Shown in pieces: positions 15,241-23,880 of a DNA stretch of 64,000 nucleotides. The notes under the pieces are model-generated. The model saw nothing but the letters and a program-made list of their open reading frames with translations, did not search any database and was not told the DNA's origin. The DNA is taken from the NCBI GenBank assembly GCA_965222935.1, contig CBDCVA010000002.1:1860001-1924000 (forward strand), written 5' to 3'. This DNA is from CBDCVA01 sp965222935 [NCBI: Candidatus Latescibacterota bacterium]. Lineage in GTDB: Bacteria > Latescibacterota > CBDCVA01. A program made the translations under genes and the position numbers. Each line of letters begins with the position of its first letter. Position 1 is the stretch's first letter.

Positions 15241-16056
15241 TCAGCGAAGGCCTTCGGACATATGATGCTTCTTCACAGTTCCCCAGGTGACCTCTCTAAC
15301 GACACTCGGTACATTTGACTGGCGACTAAAACTTATCAGCTCCCAAATATCGTTATACTCCGAAAAACTTGCATGCATTTCAAGTGCTCCGATCTCAGGA
15401 TGCACATAAAGAGTAACATAAAATTCCGAACAACATCTTTTTTCCTCAATCCAAAATTCGAAGACCTCGGAATACAAAGAGTTGCCGACCACCATCTCGA
15501 AGGGGCCCCGTCGAGCAAGTTCCATTGGACCCCACTCCGATTCATCAGCCTTGGTAGACCTTCCAAAGAACACACCTTCATACCGTATTTCACCCTCATA
15601 TGCCCCTACACGCCATAGATCGAAATAGGGCACTTCCTTTGCAAGATCGGTATCGTACAGCCAGATCACTCCATCAGCCGATGCTCGATACAGTGCTGCA
15701 TCTTCATGACGCCTTCTTCCACTGTATACATCCGTATCTGTACTGTATACCTGGTAGTACTCCTGATCTCCAACTTGTTCTGTGCCGACAACGCTTACGG
15801 TGACTGTCTCAACTCTGGTATTTGGGTGTAGCTCTATCCTTCTATGGTAGGTCCATGAGTCTCCGACCTGTGGCGGCACACAGATAAAGAAAGCATCGTA
15901 TGCTGGCGGCAGCGCTAAAGAGCATGATATCGGCAGCGCCAAATAGACCAGTGCGGAAAGCATGAAACAGGTTCTTGAACCTTTCCAGCAGCCCGTCAGC
16001 CAGCGGGCGGGCCGCCCAAGCTGAGTGCGGTACGGGTTGGATCCTATGTCCGTCAT
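15241..16056 (-). CDS. exported hypothetical protein
   Basis: 271 residues from the ATG at 16056, which has an excellent AAGGAGG; an upstream frame to 16323 adds an arginine-rich stretch that looks non-coding. One hydrophobic segment (about residues 28-50, CFMLSALVYLALPISCSLAL) is a late signal peptide or anchor. The exported part (from VPPQVGDSWTYHRRIEL) is rich in beta-strand-like sequence with Tyr/Trp/Glu. Its opening resembles secreted proteins that begin with an F-P-x-x-VGDSWTY motif, but I cannot name the family. It lies downstream of nothing obvious and upstream of the M6 gene on the same strand. Confidence 0.7.
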   Translation of the reverse strand: MTDIGSNPYRTQLGRPARWLTGCWKGSRTCFMLSALVYLALPISCSLALPPAYDAFFICVPPQVGDSWTYHRRIELHPNTRVETVTVSVVGTEQVGDQEYYQVYSTDTDVYSGRRRHEDAALYRASADGVIWLYDTDLAKEVPYFDLWRVGAYEGEIRYEGVFFGRSTKADESEWGPMELARRGPFEMVVGNSLYSEVFEFWIEEKRCCSEFYVTLYVHPEIGALEMHASFSEYNDIWELISFSRQSNVPSVVREVTWGTVKKHHMSEGLR

Positions 16057-16507
16057 GGCACGACCTCCTTTAAGGGCGGGGCGCAAACCCAGTATACCCT
16101 TGATCTCATCATTTGACGAGGGCCATGGTTCGCGTTGACTGCAAGGTTTCCCTTTGAAATGACCTCTGGTGTGCGCCCGTCGAAGCGGGCGGTGATCCCG
16201 CCTTCGATCGGTATCCCGGCCTCGTTGAGCAGTGCCTCGAAATCCCTGGCGGTGCGGCCGGAGACGACGACATCGCTTAGCATGAGCAAGCCCGAGGTCG
16301 GTTAAGCCGGATGACTGGAACAAGGTTCTGAAAAAGAATTGAGTTCTTTCTCTGCCGGGTTTACTTTCTGACGACGTTTCACTACCCGCCTGGGCGCTGG
16401 AGCTTGGGGCATTACCCCGGCGGGCTTCACGTTTGTTCTATTGGATGCTATAGCATAAAAACACCGATCTATCACTCTGCTCATCGCATCGGACCGGAGG
16501 TGTTGTA
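16057..16507. other. intergenic, with a possible relic ORF
   Basis: A (-) strand frame at 16053-16289 encodes SDVVVSGRTARDFEALLNEAGIPIEGGI, faintly like the second half of NifX/NifB-type cofactor-binding domains, but it is short, lacks an upstream half and overlaps the next start. I treat it as a possible relic. The remaining 200 bases before 16508 hold only the ribosome-binding GGAGGTG of the next gene. Confidence 0.3.
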
Positions 16508-17377
16508 ATGCAACTATCATCGGCGATGTTGCGTGCCCTCCAGGGCATACTGGGGGTCTGCATTGTGCTCGGTGCGTCGGGAGAGAGCATGGCCGGGGCG
16601 TCGCAGCGGTTCGGGTGGTACGTGGGTGTGGGCGTCGGGGCGAATGGGTCTTCGACCCTGGCGCAGGAGGGCCACAACCGGGACACGATCTGTTATCCGG
16701 ATGAAGATTGCAGTCATCTCCCCGGCGGGAGACCCGAAGGCTATCGCTGGAACTACGACCTGGAGCCGGATATCGGCGCTGCGGTTCCAGCTTCAATCGG
16801 CCTTATGTTCGACAGTGTGCGCCTGGAATTGTCGGCCACCCAGCGGGTAAATAATCTTGATCAGATATTCTCCGGGATCGCCTATCTGGACGGGTCACCC
16901 ATCATTGATGCCGGAAACGATATTGAAAGCAACGCCATGGCATCGATCGGCGGTCTGACGACGCGCACGCTGTCGCTCAACGGTTACTACGATTTCCCGA
17001 CCGCGGCCAGCCGAATCACGCCTTATCTCGGTGCCGGACTAGGCCTCTCGTTCGTCAAGGTGACCGAACTGCATTTTCACACCAATTACACGGGTACGCC
17101 TAGGCCCTCGGATCCTCCGCTGCAGTCGTTGGACAGTCGGCAGGATGTCGATCTGTCCGATACCGCCCTTGCCAAGCACCTGTACGCTGGCGCCGACTAC
17201 AGCCTGAACAACAAGACCCTGCTCGGCTTGAAGCTGGCCTATACTCTGGTGGGTGACATCGAGGACACGAGCAGCTACTCAATGCATCCAGTTGACGGTC
17301 TGACCAACATCACCCAAGTCAGCGATATTAGCCATCGGTCTCTGACGGTCACCTTGAAATACCTGCTCGGTGACTGA
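16508..17377 (+). CDS. outer-membrane beta-barrel protein
   Basis: 289 residues with a signal peptide (about 1-30, ending ESMAGA). The mature part alternates aromatic and hydrophobic strands and ends with a C-terminal strand (LTVTLKYLLGD). The strand TPYLGAGLGLSFVKV is the typical motif of opacity/OmpA-like 8-stranded barrels. The N-terminal extracellular loop includes a CYPDEDC segment resembling the CDKIINPDEK loop of the other barrel in this window (34647-35552), so the two are probably paralogues. GGAGGTG precedes the ATG. Role unknown; no enzyme motif is visible. Confidence 0.82.
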   Translation: MQLSSAMLRALQGILGVCIVLGASGESMAGASQRFGWYVGVGVGANGSSTLAQEGHNRDTICYPDEDCSHLPGGRPEGYRWNYDLEPDIGAAVPASIGLMFDSVRLELSATQRVNNLDQIFSGIAYLDGSPIIDAGNDIESNAMASIGGLTTRTLSLNGYYDFPTAASRITPYLGAGLGLSFVKVTELHFHTNYTGTPRPSDPPLQSLDSRQDVDLSDTALAKHLYAGADYSLNNKTLLGLKLAYTLVGDIEDTSSYSMHPVDGLTNITQVSDISHRSLTVTLKYLLGD

Positions 17378-17627
17378 CGCGATCAAGCAGTGGGACAAAC
17401 GCGTCATCGTCCCCGGCGCCTGGGACTGCCGGTGCGATCATCTATCAGGAGGGTAGTGCGGCAAGCGGGTCCGCATCGGTCGGGACGTCGCACTCGATCA
17501 CGAGATCACGTGCGCGAGCTTCCCGATTTGCTACACGCTATATATGAGCTCGGGGCTCGGATCCTACCCGGTGACGCGAAGAAGAGGCTGGGGAAGGCGA
17601 ATAGCTGGCTGCCAGGACTGTTCAGTA

Positions 17628-18146
17628 CTATCGAAGCGACCCTGTCAGGACATAGTCGTTGTCTCTCCCCCCGCTGTGGCAGGCTATACACCCGGCAACT
17701 TTGCCCTCTGCCTGCACGGCGCCGTCGGCCCCCACCTTAGCCCAGAACCAATCTTTGTGTTCGGGGTTGTATCCCTCTCTCTTGTACATGAGAGTGGTTG
17801 CGTCGAAGACACCCTCCGGGGTGTAGTTCTCCTTGACTATGATGGCGCCGTCGGGCATGGAGCCGCTCTTGCTGTTGAGAGCGGCAAAGGCTGTCGGGTT
17901 CAGGCGGGTCGTGAGGAGCATGCCGTGCGGTTCCGACCCTTCGTACATCTCTTCCAGCCCGGGCCACAGTTCCCAGGATTTTTGATAGTCCTCTTGCTCC
18001 AGATGGTTCATGACCGCTTCCGCGGTAGTGTCCGGGAGCATGGCCTCGTCGGTGGGCTCCACCGCCGAGTCGCCGCACGATACGGAAACAAGGGCTAGAC
18101 CCACGAGGACACTCACGGAGCTCGGGAACGCATTAGACGAGATCAT
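17628..18146 (-). CDS. cytochrome P460-family lipoprotein
   Basis: 172 residues from ATG 18146. The N-terminus is hydrophobic (VSVLVGLALVSVSC) with a cysteine at about residue 24, a probable though imperfect lipoprotein signal. The C-terminal half has the P460 pattern: IIVKENYTP, LMYKREGYNPEHKDWFW, and a single CIACH heme-binding CXXCH near the end followed by GGRDNDYV. Family members bind c-type or P460 heme and include hydroxylamine oxidases, but many are of unknown function. A periplasmic or membrane-attached electron-transfer or stress role is likely. The few hundred bases on both sides hold relic sequence. Confidence 0.82.
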   Translation of the reverse strand: MISSNAFPSSVSVLVGLALVSVSCGDSAVEPTDEAMLPDTTAEAVMNHLEQEDYQKSWELWPGLEEMYEGSEPHGMLLTTRLNPTAFAALNSKSGSMPDGAIIVKENYTPEGVFDATTLMYKREGYNPEHKDWFWAKVGADGAVQAEGKVAGCIACHSGGRDNDYVLTGSLR

Positions 18147-18189
18147 GATCACCTCCAGACGAAATGGGTAGCGACAGTTGTGGAAAATA

Positions 18190-18228
18190 TAAAGGGTCTT
18201 TTGAGCCTGGTCAAGTAGCTAGGGGCAG
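18190..18228. repeat. 39-bp direct repeat, copy 1
   Basis: Begins TAAAGGGTCTTTTGAGCCT. 35 of 39 bases match copy 2 at 18399-18437. It spans the end of the tail relic and its 3' flank. Confidence 0.8.
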
Positions 18229-18353
18229 AGATACACGCCCGTGGCCAGAGGGCGCCCGGCGTCATCCCGACCCTCCCTAGCGGTGCTGTACATCCCCGGA
18301 CCGAACTCCTTGCTGACCAGCGTCCTGACCTCCTGTCCCAGCATGTTGTGCAT
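18219..18353 (-). pseudogene. relic of a FlgD-like C-terminal secretion tail
   Basis: The 44-codon frame MHNMLGQEVRTLVSKEFGPG...GRDDAGRPLATGVYLCP is the end of the same tail domain found at the ends of the M6 and YWTD proteins (MGQKVRTLV, LGQSVRTLV), but the body of its gene is missing and only stop-interrupted sequence lies upstream. It marks a lost secreted-protein gene. Confidence 0.7.
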
Positions 18354-18398
18354 CGCGGGACCCCTAATTCAATGAGTGGCGGCAACTAGGAGTGAAGG

Positions 18399-18437
18399 TA
18401 AAGGGTCTTTTGAGCCTAATCAAGTAGTTAGTGGCAG
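18399..18437. repeat. 39-bp direct repeat, copy 2
   Basis: Second copy, 209 bases after the first, with four substitutions. It suggests a past tandem duplication of a gene end or a small recombination footprint. Confidence 0.8.
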
Positions 18438-18723
18438 CGCCTGTCTCCTTCTAAGGTCCTGTCTCGGAACAAACCACGCAACCGATGTCGCTCGGGGTCC
18501 GCGATATGTACTTAGAGACTTATATACTCGATAAACCCACCTGAGCGCTATATAGTGGTACTCTACTATCCAGCATAGACGACTTAAAAAAAGACGTGGT
18601 AAATGTTCGAAAATACTTACATCAATTAGACAAACACGTAGCTTGGATTTAAGGTGAATTGTGGAGAGAATTATCGCAAGGAACATTCGGACCTAAAGAA
18701 ACCGAGTGATCCCAATGAACATA
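18438..18723. other. AT-rich intergenic stretch, nothing recognised
   Basis: No ORF with family features and no RNA gene seen. The composition is clearly more AT-rich than most of the window and continues into the 3' half of the next gene. Confidence 0.5.
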
Positions 18724-19632
18724 CTACCATAGGCCACTATTTTCCATTTTAACTTTCATGAGTTTTTTGCACTGTCCACATATAACATCGTAAACAGTTT
18801 TTCTACTCCTAAGATCAGTTGCATTAACGGCTTCAATCATATCAGTAGTAGAACTAACTAAATTTTCAACGGCATCATCCCCTATCTGCCTCAACAATTC
18901 TCTTCTTGTCGTCACCCCTCTCAACCCACCTTTATCAAGAACGTACTCGATGCACGGACTTATAACATACATCTCTATCTCATTTCTATAATCTGAATAT
19001 CTGTATCCGCTTGAACTCTTAGTACGCCTCTCAAAATACTTCTCTTTCTCTAGTGATTCTTCCATTTTAGGACTGATATAGTAGCTGTTTCTACGACTAT
19101 CTATCTTACCTTCTCTATCGTCTATCATCAATGTCCCACATACAACTATAAAACATATAGCCGTAACAATAGGTAGTACGTACTTTATTTTAGCTCTCCA
19201 GTTCGGTTTGGGTTTATTGAAGATCGTACCGGTCCGCGGACGCCTGAGACCCAAAATGGCCTGGATCCCGAAGGAAATACCGACGGCCAGCGCGAGCGGG
19301 GCTACGGCATAGACGAGCACCCCAAGCGGTCCAAGGAGGCCGCCGAAGAGCGCTCCCAACAGAGAGAAAGGCAGGGCGATGGCGTAGGCGACGATGGGGA
19401 TCCAGCGGCTTCTCCGGAAGCGGCGTAGTGTCCAGATCAGCGGCAGGAAAGAGAGGCTTCCCACCCCCCACAGCAAGACCACGCTGGGCACCAGGAAAGC
19501 GGCACTCTGGAGGTTCATCGCACCTCCGTCGTCCCACCACAAGCGAAGCACGGCAACGCCGATGAAGACCACGACGTAGCCCGCGCCGAGGATCAGAACG
19601 ACTCGGTAGCGGGGTATGGGTATTTTCCACAT
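18724..19632 (-). CDS. multi-pass membrane protein with compositionally mixed halves
   Basis: 302 residues. The N-terminal ~135 carry four or five transmembrane segments (VVLILGAGYVVVFIGVAVL, AAFLVPSVVLLWGVGSL, WIPIVAYAIALPFSLLGAL, VLVYAVAPLALAVGISF). A fifth or sixth is at about 148-166 (YVLPIVTAICFIVVCGTLM), followed by a soluble C-terminal domain with a CGQC pair near the end. The DNA for roughly residues 140-302 is markedly AT-rich, while the first part is GC-rich, with the switch near 19200. This suggests a fusion or a transferred segment. I do not recognise the family. The (-) strand gene is not obviously in an operon. Confidence 0.6.
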   Translation of the reverse strand: MWKIPIPRYRVVLILGAGYVVVFIGVAVLRLWWDDGGAMNLQSAAFLVPSVVLLWGVGSLSFLPLIWTLRRFRRSRWIPIVAYAIALPFSLLGALFGGLLGPLGVLVYAVAPLALAVGISFGIQAILGLRRPRTGTIFNKPKPNWRAKIKYVLPIVTAICFIVVCGTLMIDDREGKIDSRRNSYYISPKMEESLEKEKYFERRTKSSSGYRYSDYRNEIEMYVISPCIEYVLDKGGLRGVTTRRELLRQIGDDAVENLVSSTTDMIEAVNATDLRSRKTVYDVICGQCKKLMKVKMENSGLW

Positions 19633-19926
19633 GACTTGAGTGCTTCGTTAATGATCAAATGATGGATTGAGTTGATCGACGCGGTAAAGGGTCCATCGAC
19701 CGCGGCCTTTCGGTCGTACGCCGGGGTCCCTTGATGCTCGTCCCCCCATGAGTAAGTATAAGCTGACCTGCTTGCAGGTCCAAATGGACGGCCCGTCCGA
19801 GTTATGTCTGAAGTTGAGTTGCAGCGTGCATAGGCAATCAGCTCGGAAATGGCCATATTGCATTTGGCGCCGGGCGTCGGTGTGTTTTCGTGCATGGCAT
19901 GAATCTGGTTCAGGGGGTGTACTACC
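19633..19926. other. intergenic, nothing recognised
   Basis: Several short frames occur on both strands but none has a ribosome-binding site with family features. Confidence 0.4.
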
Positions 19927-20204
19927 TTGACTAATCGATTCTTCGAACAGCCCGTCCTCAACTCGCCTTACGAGTGCCCGAGCCGGTATTGGCAACTGGA
20001 CGATATGGGGCAGCCGACCCAAAAGATCATCGAAAGCCGAAGGGGGGCCGAGTTGGCAAGAGCTTCCTCGACTATCTGACGAACGCCGGCGAGATCCACG
20101 GCGACACCTCCCGTCCCTTCGACAAACCCACCTCCGGCCGGATCGCCGTGAAGGTGATCAACCACCTCGGGGATGAGGTGATGAAGGTGTTTCGGGTGAA
20201 CTGA
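19927..20204 (+). pseudogene. relic of a large restriction-endonuclease-like gene, internally deleted
   Basis: Frame 1 (19927-20079) reads NRFFEQPVLNSPYECPSRYW and QLDDMGQPTQKIIESRRGAEL. This is the very N-terminus of BPTD_3080/type III Res-like restriction helicases (PxLNSPxEEPxRHWxLDxxGQPT). It then stops. From about 20055 a second frame reads SFLDYLTNAGEI, HGDTSRPFDKPTSGRIAVKV and INHLGDEVMKVFRVN, which looks like the extreme C-terminus of the same or a neighbouring R-M protein. The middle (about a thousand codons in family members) is missing. The assignment of the second part is less certain than the first. Confidence 0.65.
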
Positions 20205-20271
20205 TGGTGCAGCCTCGGTTGAATGAGTTGAGACAGTTCGGGAGGATCAGCCCGAAAACAGGAGATTCGCG

Positions 20272-21825
20272 ATGAATCAACCTGGGAACCCCGCGACCGC
20301 GACACACCCTGAAGTTCAGATTTCGGCGACGAATTTTGGACCCATCGTGAGCGGTACCGTAGATCTGCGGCCCCTGACGGTGTTCGTCGGTCCGAGCAAC
20401 ACCGGCAAGACCTATTTCGCCACTCTGATCTACGCGTCGCACCGGCTCTTGGATGGGTTTTGGGGGCTTCCCGGCGTGTACAGCCGTCGTTCTCGTTTTT
20501 GGGAAAGTCTCCGACATGACAAACCGGCGACGGAGGCTGCCTTGGGGAAAGAAGAGCTCCAGGATGTTATCGAAAAGCTGGAAACCGAAGGGCGACCGTT
20601 CAGGTTCTCCGACCTGCCCGAGAGTATACGCAACTTAGAGCAGGCTGCTCTCGAGGATCCGGAGTTGTTGGGGGTGGGTCTAAAGAAAGAACTCGAAGAC
20701 TGTTTCGATATCGAGTCGGTTTCCGACCTGGTTCGCTTCTCCGGGCGCCCCGGTAGTATGAAGGTTTCGCTGGACGTCAGCGAGGAAGGTCGGAGCCGCT
20801 GGCGTTTCCGCCTGGGGATTTCGGAATCGGGTATCACGACGGATGGGCGAATCGAGGACATGGTCCTCTTCCCCGAAGAAGGGACACTGAACGATTGGAT
20901 TTGCTCCCAGTTACGGGAATTAAGCGAAGAGTCACGGAGCTCTGAAGCTTTCTATAACCTCTTGTACGTGGCCGCCGCTAGCGCATTAGATAGCGCACCA
21001 GAGCGAGACAGGACGCATTACCTCCCGGCCGCCCGGGGCGGTATCATGGAGAGCCACCGCGTCATCGCAAGCTCCCTCATGAGGAGCGCCACCCGCGCGG
21101 GGCTGGAACATCTTCGGGAAATTCCGACGCTTTCAAGCGTAGTGGCCAATTTCTTGTATCAACTCACCCTTTATGACGAGGGCCGAGCGACCAACAAGCG
21201 CATGAACGCACTCGCTGACGCACTGGAAAGCGAGACGCTTGCTGGGCAGATACGGACCAATAGGCCTCAATCGGGAGGGTATCCGGAATTTGCGTACCGA
21301 CCGCAGGGAACGGAAGAGGACATCCGCCTGAACCGTGCTTCGTCCATGGTGTCCGAGCTCGCTCCCGTCGTGCTGTTTCTCCGCGGTATCGTCGGCCGCG
21401 GCGATATGCTCATCATCGAGGAGCCCGAAGCTCACCTGCATCCCGCTGTCCAGACCCAGATGGCGGTGTCCCTGGCTCGCATGGTTCGCGCCGGGGTCCG
21501 GGTAGTGGTCACGACGCACAGCGACTGGTTGCTCCAGCAGATCGGAAACCTGATGCGGGAGGGCGAGTTGGGAGAAAAGACCGGTGAGTCCACGGAAGAA
21601 GGGTCCCTTCCGAGTTCGCTCCGGCCCAGCGATGTGGGAGTCTGGTTGTTCCGCAGGGATGGAACGTCGGAGGGTTCGACGGTGGAGGAAATTAAGTTCA
21701 ACCGCATCGAAGGCGTGGAGCCTTCGGATTATGAAGATGTCGCTGAAGAACTTTACAACCGTTCAGCGGATCTGCAGAACCGACTCGAGGAAACGGCGGA
21801 CGGAGCGGAACGCGAACATGAATGA
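20272..21825 (+). CDS. AAA-type ATPase (AAA15/OLD-like), candidate defence protein
   Basis: 517 residues. Walker A is GPSNTGKT (40-47), directly after a QISATNFGPIVSGTVDLRPLTVFVG strand pattern typical of RecF/SMC-like AAA15 proteins. Walker B is DMLIIEEPEAHLHP (about 378-391), and VVVTTHSDWLL follows as the H-switch. No TOPRIM or nuclease domain is present in the chain, so it is a stand-alone ATPase whose effector may be the next gene, with which it overlaps by 8 nt. Such ATPase-effector pairs include Septu, Gabija and PARIS; the partner here is of none of those types. It follows an R-M relic, in keeping with a defence island. Confidence 0.85.
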   Translation: MNQPGNPATATHPEVQISATNFGPIVSGTVDLRPLTVFVGPSNTGKTYFATLIYASHRLLDGFWGLPGVYSRRSRFWESLRHDKPATEAALGKEELQDVIEKLETEGRPFRFSDLPESIRNLEQAALEDPELLGVGLKKELEDCFDIESVSDLVRFSGRPGSMKVSLDVSEEGRSRWRFRLGISESGITTDGRIEDMVLFPEEGTLNDWICSQLRELSEESRSSEAFYNLLYVAAASALDSAPERDRTHYLPAARGGIMESHRVIASSLMRSATRAGLEHLREIPTLSSVVANFLYQLTLYDEGRATNKRMNALADALESETLAGQIRTNRPQSGGYPEFAYRPQGTEEDIRLNRASSMVSELAPVVLFLRGIVGRGDMLIIEEPEAHLHPAVQTQMAVSLARMVRAGVRVVVTTHSDWLLQQIGNLMREGELGEKTGESTEEGSLPSSLRPSDVGVWLFRRDGTSEGSTVEEIKFNRIEGVEPSDYEDVAEELYNRSADLQNRLEETADGAEREHE

Positions 21826-22321
21826 GGTTCTCGACGGAATCCGATCACGAGTGGGCGCAGACAACCTCAGCAATTCGTGCGTAGAAGAGGGATGCAAGGC
21901 GTCCATGGAGGATGTGCCGTCCCCTCGAGTCTTGGTAAACGCGGACCTGGCGTTCCCGGCTCACAACATGGAAGGCAAAAGATGTGACTATGTTCTTTTC
22001 TTCATAAGTGCCGCCAAAGACACTCTCTTCGCGGTTCCGATAGAGCTCAAGAGCAGTAATGTCGATGCATCGGATGTCTCCGAGCAACTGCAACAGGGCG
22101 CGAAATTCGCCGATCGCTTTGCACCGAGAGCCGTCAAGGCCGTCTGCCATCCCGTCCTGATCCATGGCAGGAGGATTCACGACGTGCAACGCAGGACGCT
22201 CAACCGCAACAAAGTCCGCTTCCGAGGCCGCCCATTGACCATCAAGACGGCACACTGCAATCGCCCCAAGAACCTGGCGGATGCCCTGGGGAAGGACGGC
22301 ATGAAGGCACTCAAGGTATAG
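21818..22321 (+). CDS. PD-(D/E)XK-like small protein paired with AAA ATPase
   Basis: 167 residues. CDYVLFFI...LFAVPIELKSS gives Asp57, Glu76 and Lys78, the spacing and strand context of a PD-(D/E)XK nuclease core, followed by a helix with SEQLQQGAKFA as in restriction-type folds. The C-terminal half is basic (HGRRIHDVQRRTLNRNKVRFRGR), suitable for nucleic-acid binding. The start overlaps the end of the ATPase gene by 8 nt, so both are made together. The nuclease call rests on a short motif and could be wrong; no HNH, TOPRIM or HEPN motif is visible. Confidence 0.62.
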   Translation: MNEVLDGIRSRVGADNLSNSCVEEGCKASMEDVPSPRVLVNADLAFPAHNMEGKRCDYVLFFISAAKDTLFAVPIELKSSNVDASDVSEQLQQGAKFADRFAPRAVKAVCHPVLIHGRRIHDVQRRTLNRNKVRFRGRPLTIKTAHCNRPKNLADALGKDGMKALKV

Positions 22322-22349
22322 TCTGGGAGATGCCGCTTGCCTCCTGACG

Positions 22350-22465
22350 GCCCGTCTTGGTCGGATATAGGACCCCATTGATCCCCGGGTGCCGAGTCCG
22401 CTCGGGCAGCAAAATTCAAGCGGACGCCATTGCGCATCCGTCAAGTCGGTCATATACTTTTTCAT
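22350..22465 (-). pseudogene. relic of an IS5-family transposase N-terminus
   Basis: On the (-) strand from 22465: MKKYMTDLTDAQWRPLEFCC then P, matching the start of IS5/IS1031-type transposases (YPTDLTDAQWxxLEPLLP). Similarity is lost within about 25 codons and no catalytic region remains. It lies between the ATPase pair and the metal exporter, marking an old insertion. Confidence 0.6.
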
Positions 22466-22587
22466 TGGGCGTACTGGTACCAGGCCTTTCCGCTCAGGCG
22501 TTGGTGTGAAGCCTGGATGTGGCCGATGAGTACGATCTCCGTTTTGCGATCCAAACGATTGCGCTACGTGGCGGGGGAGGCTAGGTA

Positions 22588-23880
22588 GTGGCTTTCGGCT
22601 TTCTGCAAGTATTGACCAGCTTTTTCGATTTCCTCTGGTCATCCCTCCTGTTGTTGGCGCCCATGCTACTCCTTGGGCTGTTTCTTTCCGGCCTGATTCA
22701 TGTCTTGATCTCGCGCCAGGCCATTCTGCGGTGGTTGCGTGACGACAGCTTGAAATCCGTGAGCACGAGTGCGGCCATCGGCGTGCCCGTGCCGCTTTGC
22801 AGTTGCTCGGTGGTGCCGGTAGTCGCTGAGATGCGCAGAAAGGGCGCGTCCCGTTCGTCCTGCATGTCTTTCCTGATCACCGCGCCGGAAACGGGTGCGG
22901 ACTCGATTCTGGTCACGAACGCGTTTTTTGGATTCATCGTTGCCATCGTCAGGCCCATCATCAGCTTCATCACCGCGGTCGTCGCCGGTATCTTTTGCAT
23001 CGGCCTCATAAGAGACGGTCGCGACGAAGCCAAGGCAAGCGAGCACGACCACGACCATGGCTGCGACCACGACACGCACCAACCGCTGATGCCCGGAGGC
23101 GACGATTGCTACGTCAGTTTCTCACAACTGAAGGCGTTATTGTTCAACTGGTTGAAAGGAATCGTCGGCGCGGTCAGCCGGCGCAGAGACGGACCTTGGG
23201 TAAAACCGGACTTCTATCGCGACTCGCTTCGAGTGGACGACACACCCATGGAGGAACGCGGTCTGGATTTCAAGAAAATCGTCAGGCACATTTTCCGTTA
23301 CGGCTTTGTCGAAATAGCGGACGATATTCTGTTTGCGCTGCTTGTGGGCGTTGCACTCGGAGGTGTGCTCTACCTGGTGATTCCGAGCGACCTGATGTCA
23401 AACGAGTATGCGCGCTGGTTGTCCTATCCTGTCATGGTGCTGGTTGGCGTTCCCCTCTATATCTGCGCGTCCGCGAGTACCCCGATAGCCGCCGCGTTGG
23501 TCGCCAAGGGGTTCAGCCCGGGAGCGGCGCTGATTTTTCTCATGACCGGACCGGCTACCAACACCGGTACTATCGCGATCATCATCAACCAGTTCGGGGC
23601 ACGCTTCGCATCCATCTATGTCTCAGCGGTGATCGCAGTGACCGTCGCCTTGGGCATCGCGATTGATATTCTGCTTCTTGCCGCCGGCCTGACGATCCCT
23701 GTGAACCTTGGCGCCTCGGATTCAACGACCATTCAGCTCCTGCAATGGGGCGGCGCCTTTGCCCTGATCGCCCTGATCGTCTGGCGGTTCCGCGCAGGCG
23801 CCTTGAAAAGCGGCTATCAGGACCTGATGCTCAATCTCCGACCCCTGTTCAAACCCTGGAGACAGGCTTGGGGGCGCTAG
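22588..23880 (+). CDS. SO_0444-type Cu/Zn efflux permease
   Basis: 430 residues of the DUF318/ArsP-related permease family. There are two groups of about four transmembrane helices, the hallmark VPLCSCSVVPV motif (about 70-80) and the second-half CASASTPIAAALVAKGFSPG with TGPATNTGTI. The loop between the halves is His-rich (EHDHDHGCDHDTH), fitting Zn/Cu handling at the inner membrane. Start is a GTG after GGGGGAGG. The TAG stop at 23878-23880 is followed in the same frame by a further 40 codons of hydrophobic sequence, so the ancestral protein may have been longer. The ZIP transporter 336 nt downstream suggests a metal-homeostasis locus. Confidence 0.88.
   Translation: MAFGFLQVLTSFFDFLWSSLLLLAPMLLLGLFLSGLIHVLISRQAILRWLRDDSLKSVSTSAAIGVPVPLCSCSVVPVVAEMRRKGASRSSCMSFLITAPETGADSILVTNAFFGFIVAIVRPIISFITAVVAGIFCIGLIRDGRDEAKASEHDHDHGCDHDTHQPLMPGGDDCYVSFSQLKALLFNWLKGIVGAVSRRRDGPWVKPDFYRDSLRVDDTPMEERGLDFKKIVRHIFRYGFVEIADDILFALLVGVALGGVLYLVIPSDLMSNEYARWLSYPVMVLVGVPLYICASASTPIAAALVAKGFSPGAALIFLMTGPATNTGTIAIIINQFGARFASIYVSAVIAVTVALGIAIDILLLAAGLTIPVNLGASDSTTIQLLQWGGAFALIALIVWRFRAGALKSGYQDLMLNLRPLFKPWRQAWGR

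Noticed and set aside
16057-16323. N-terminal extension of the exported protein 15241-16056
   Set aside because: The extra residues are arginine-rich and unlike protein; AAGGAGG sits just before the ATG at 16056.
17390-18098. Two (+) strand ORFs overlapping the cytochrome P460 gene
   Set aside because: They are shadows of, or lie next to, a gene with a clear CXXCH and lipoprotein signal on the other strand, and they have no family features.
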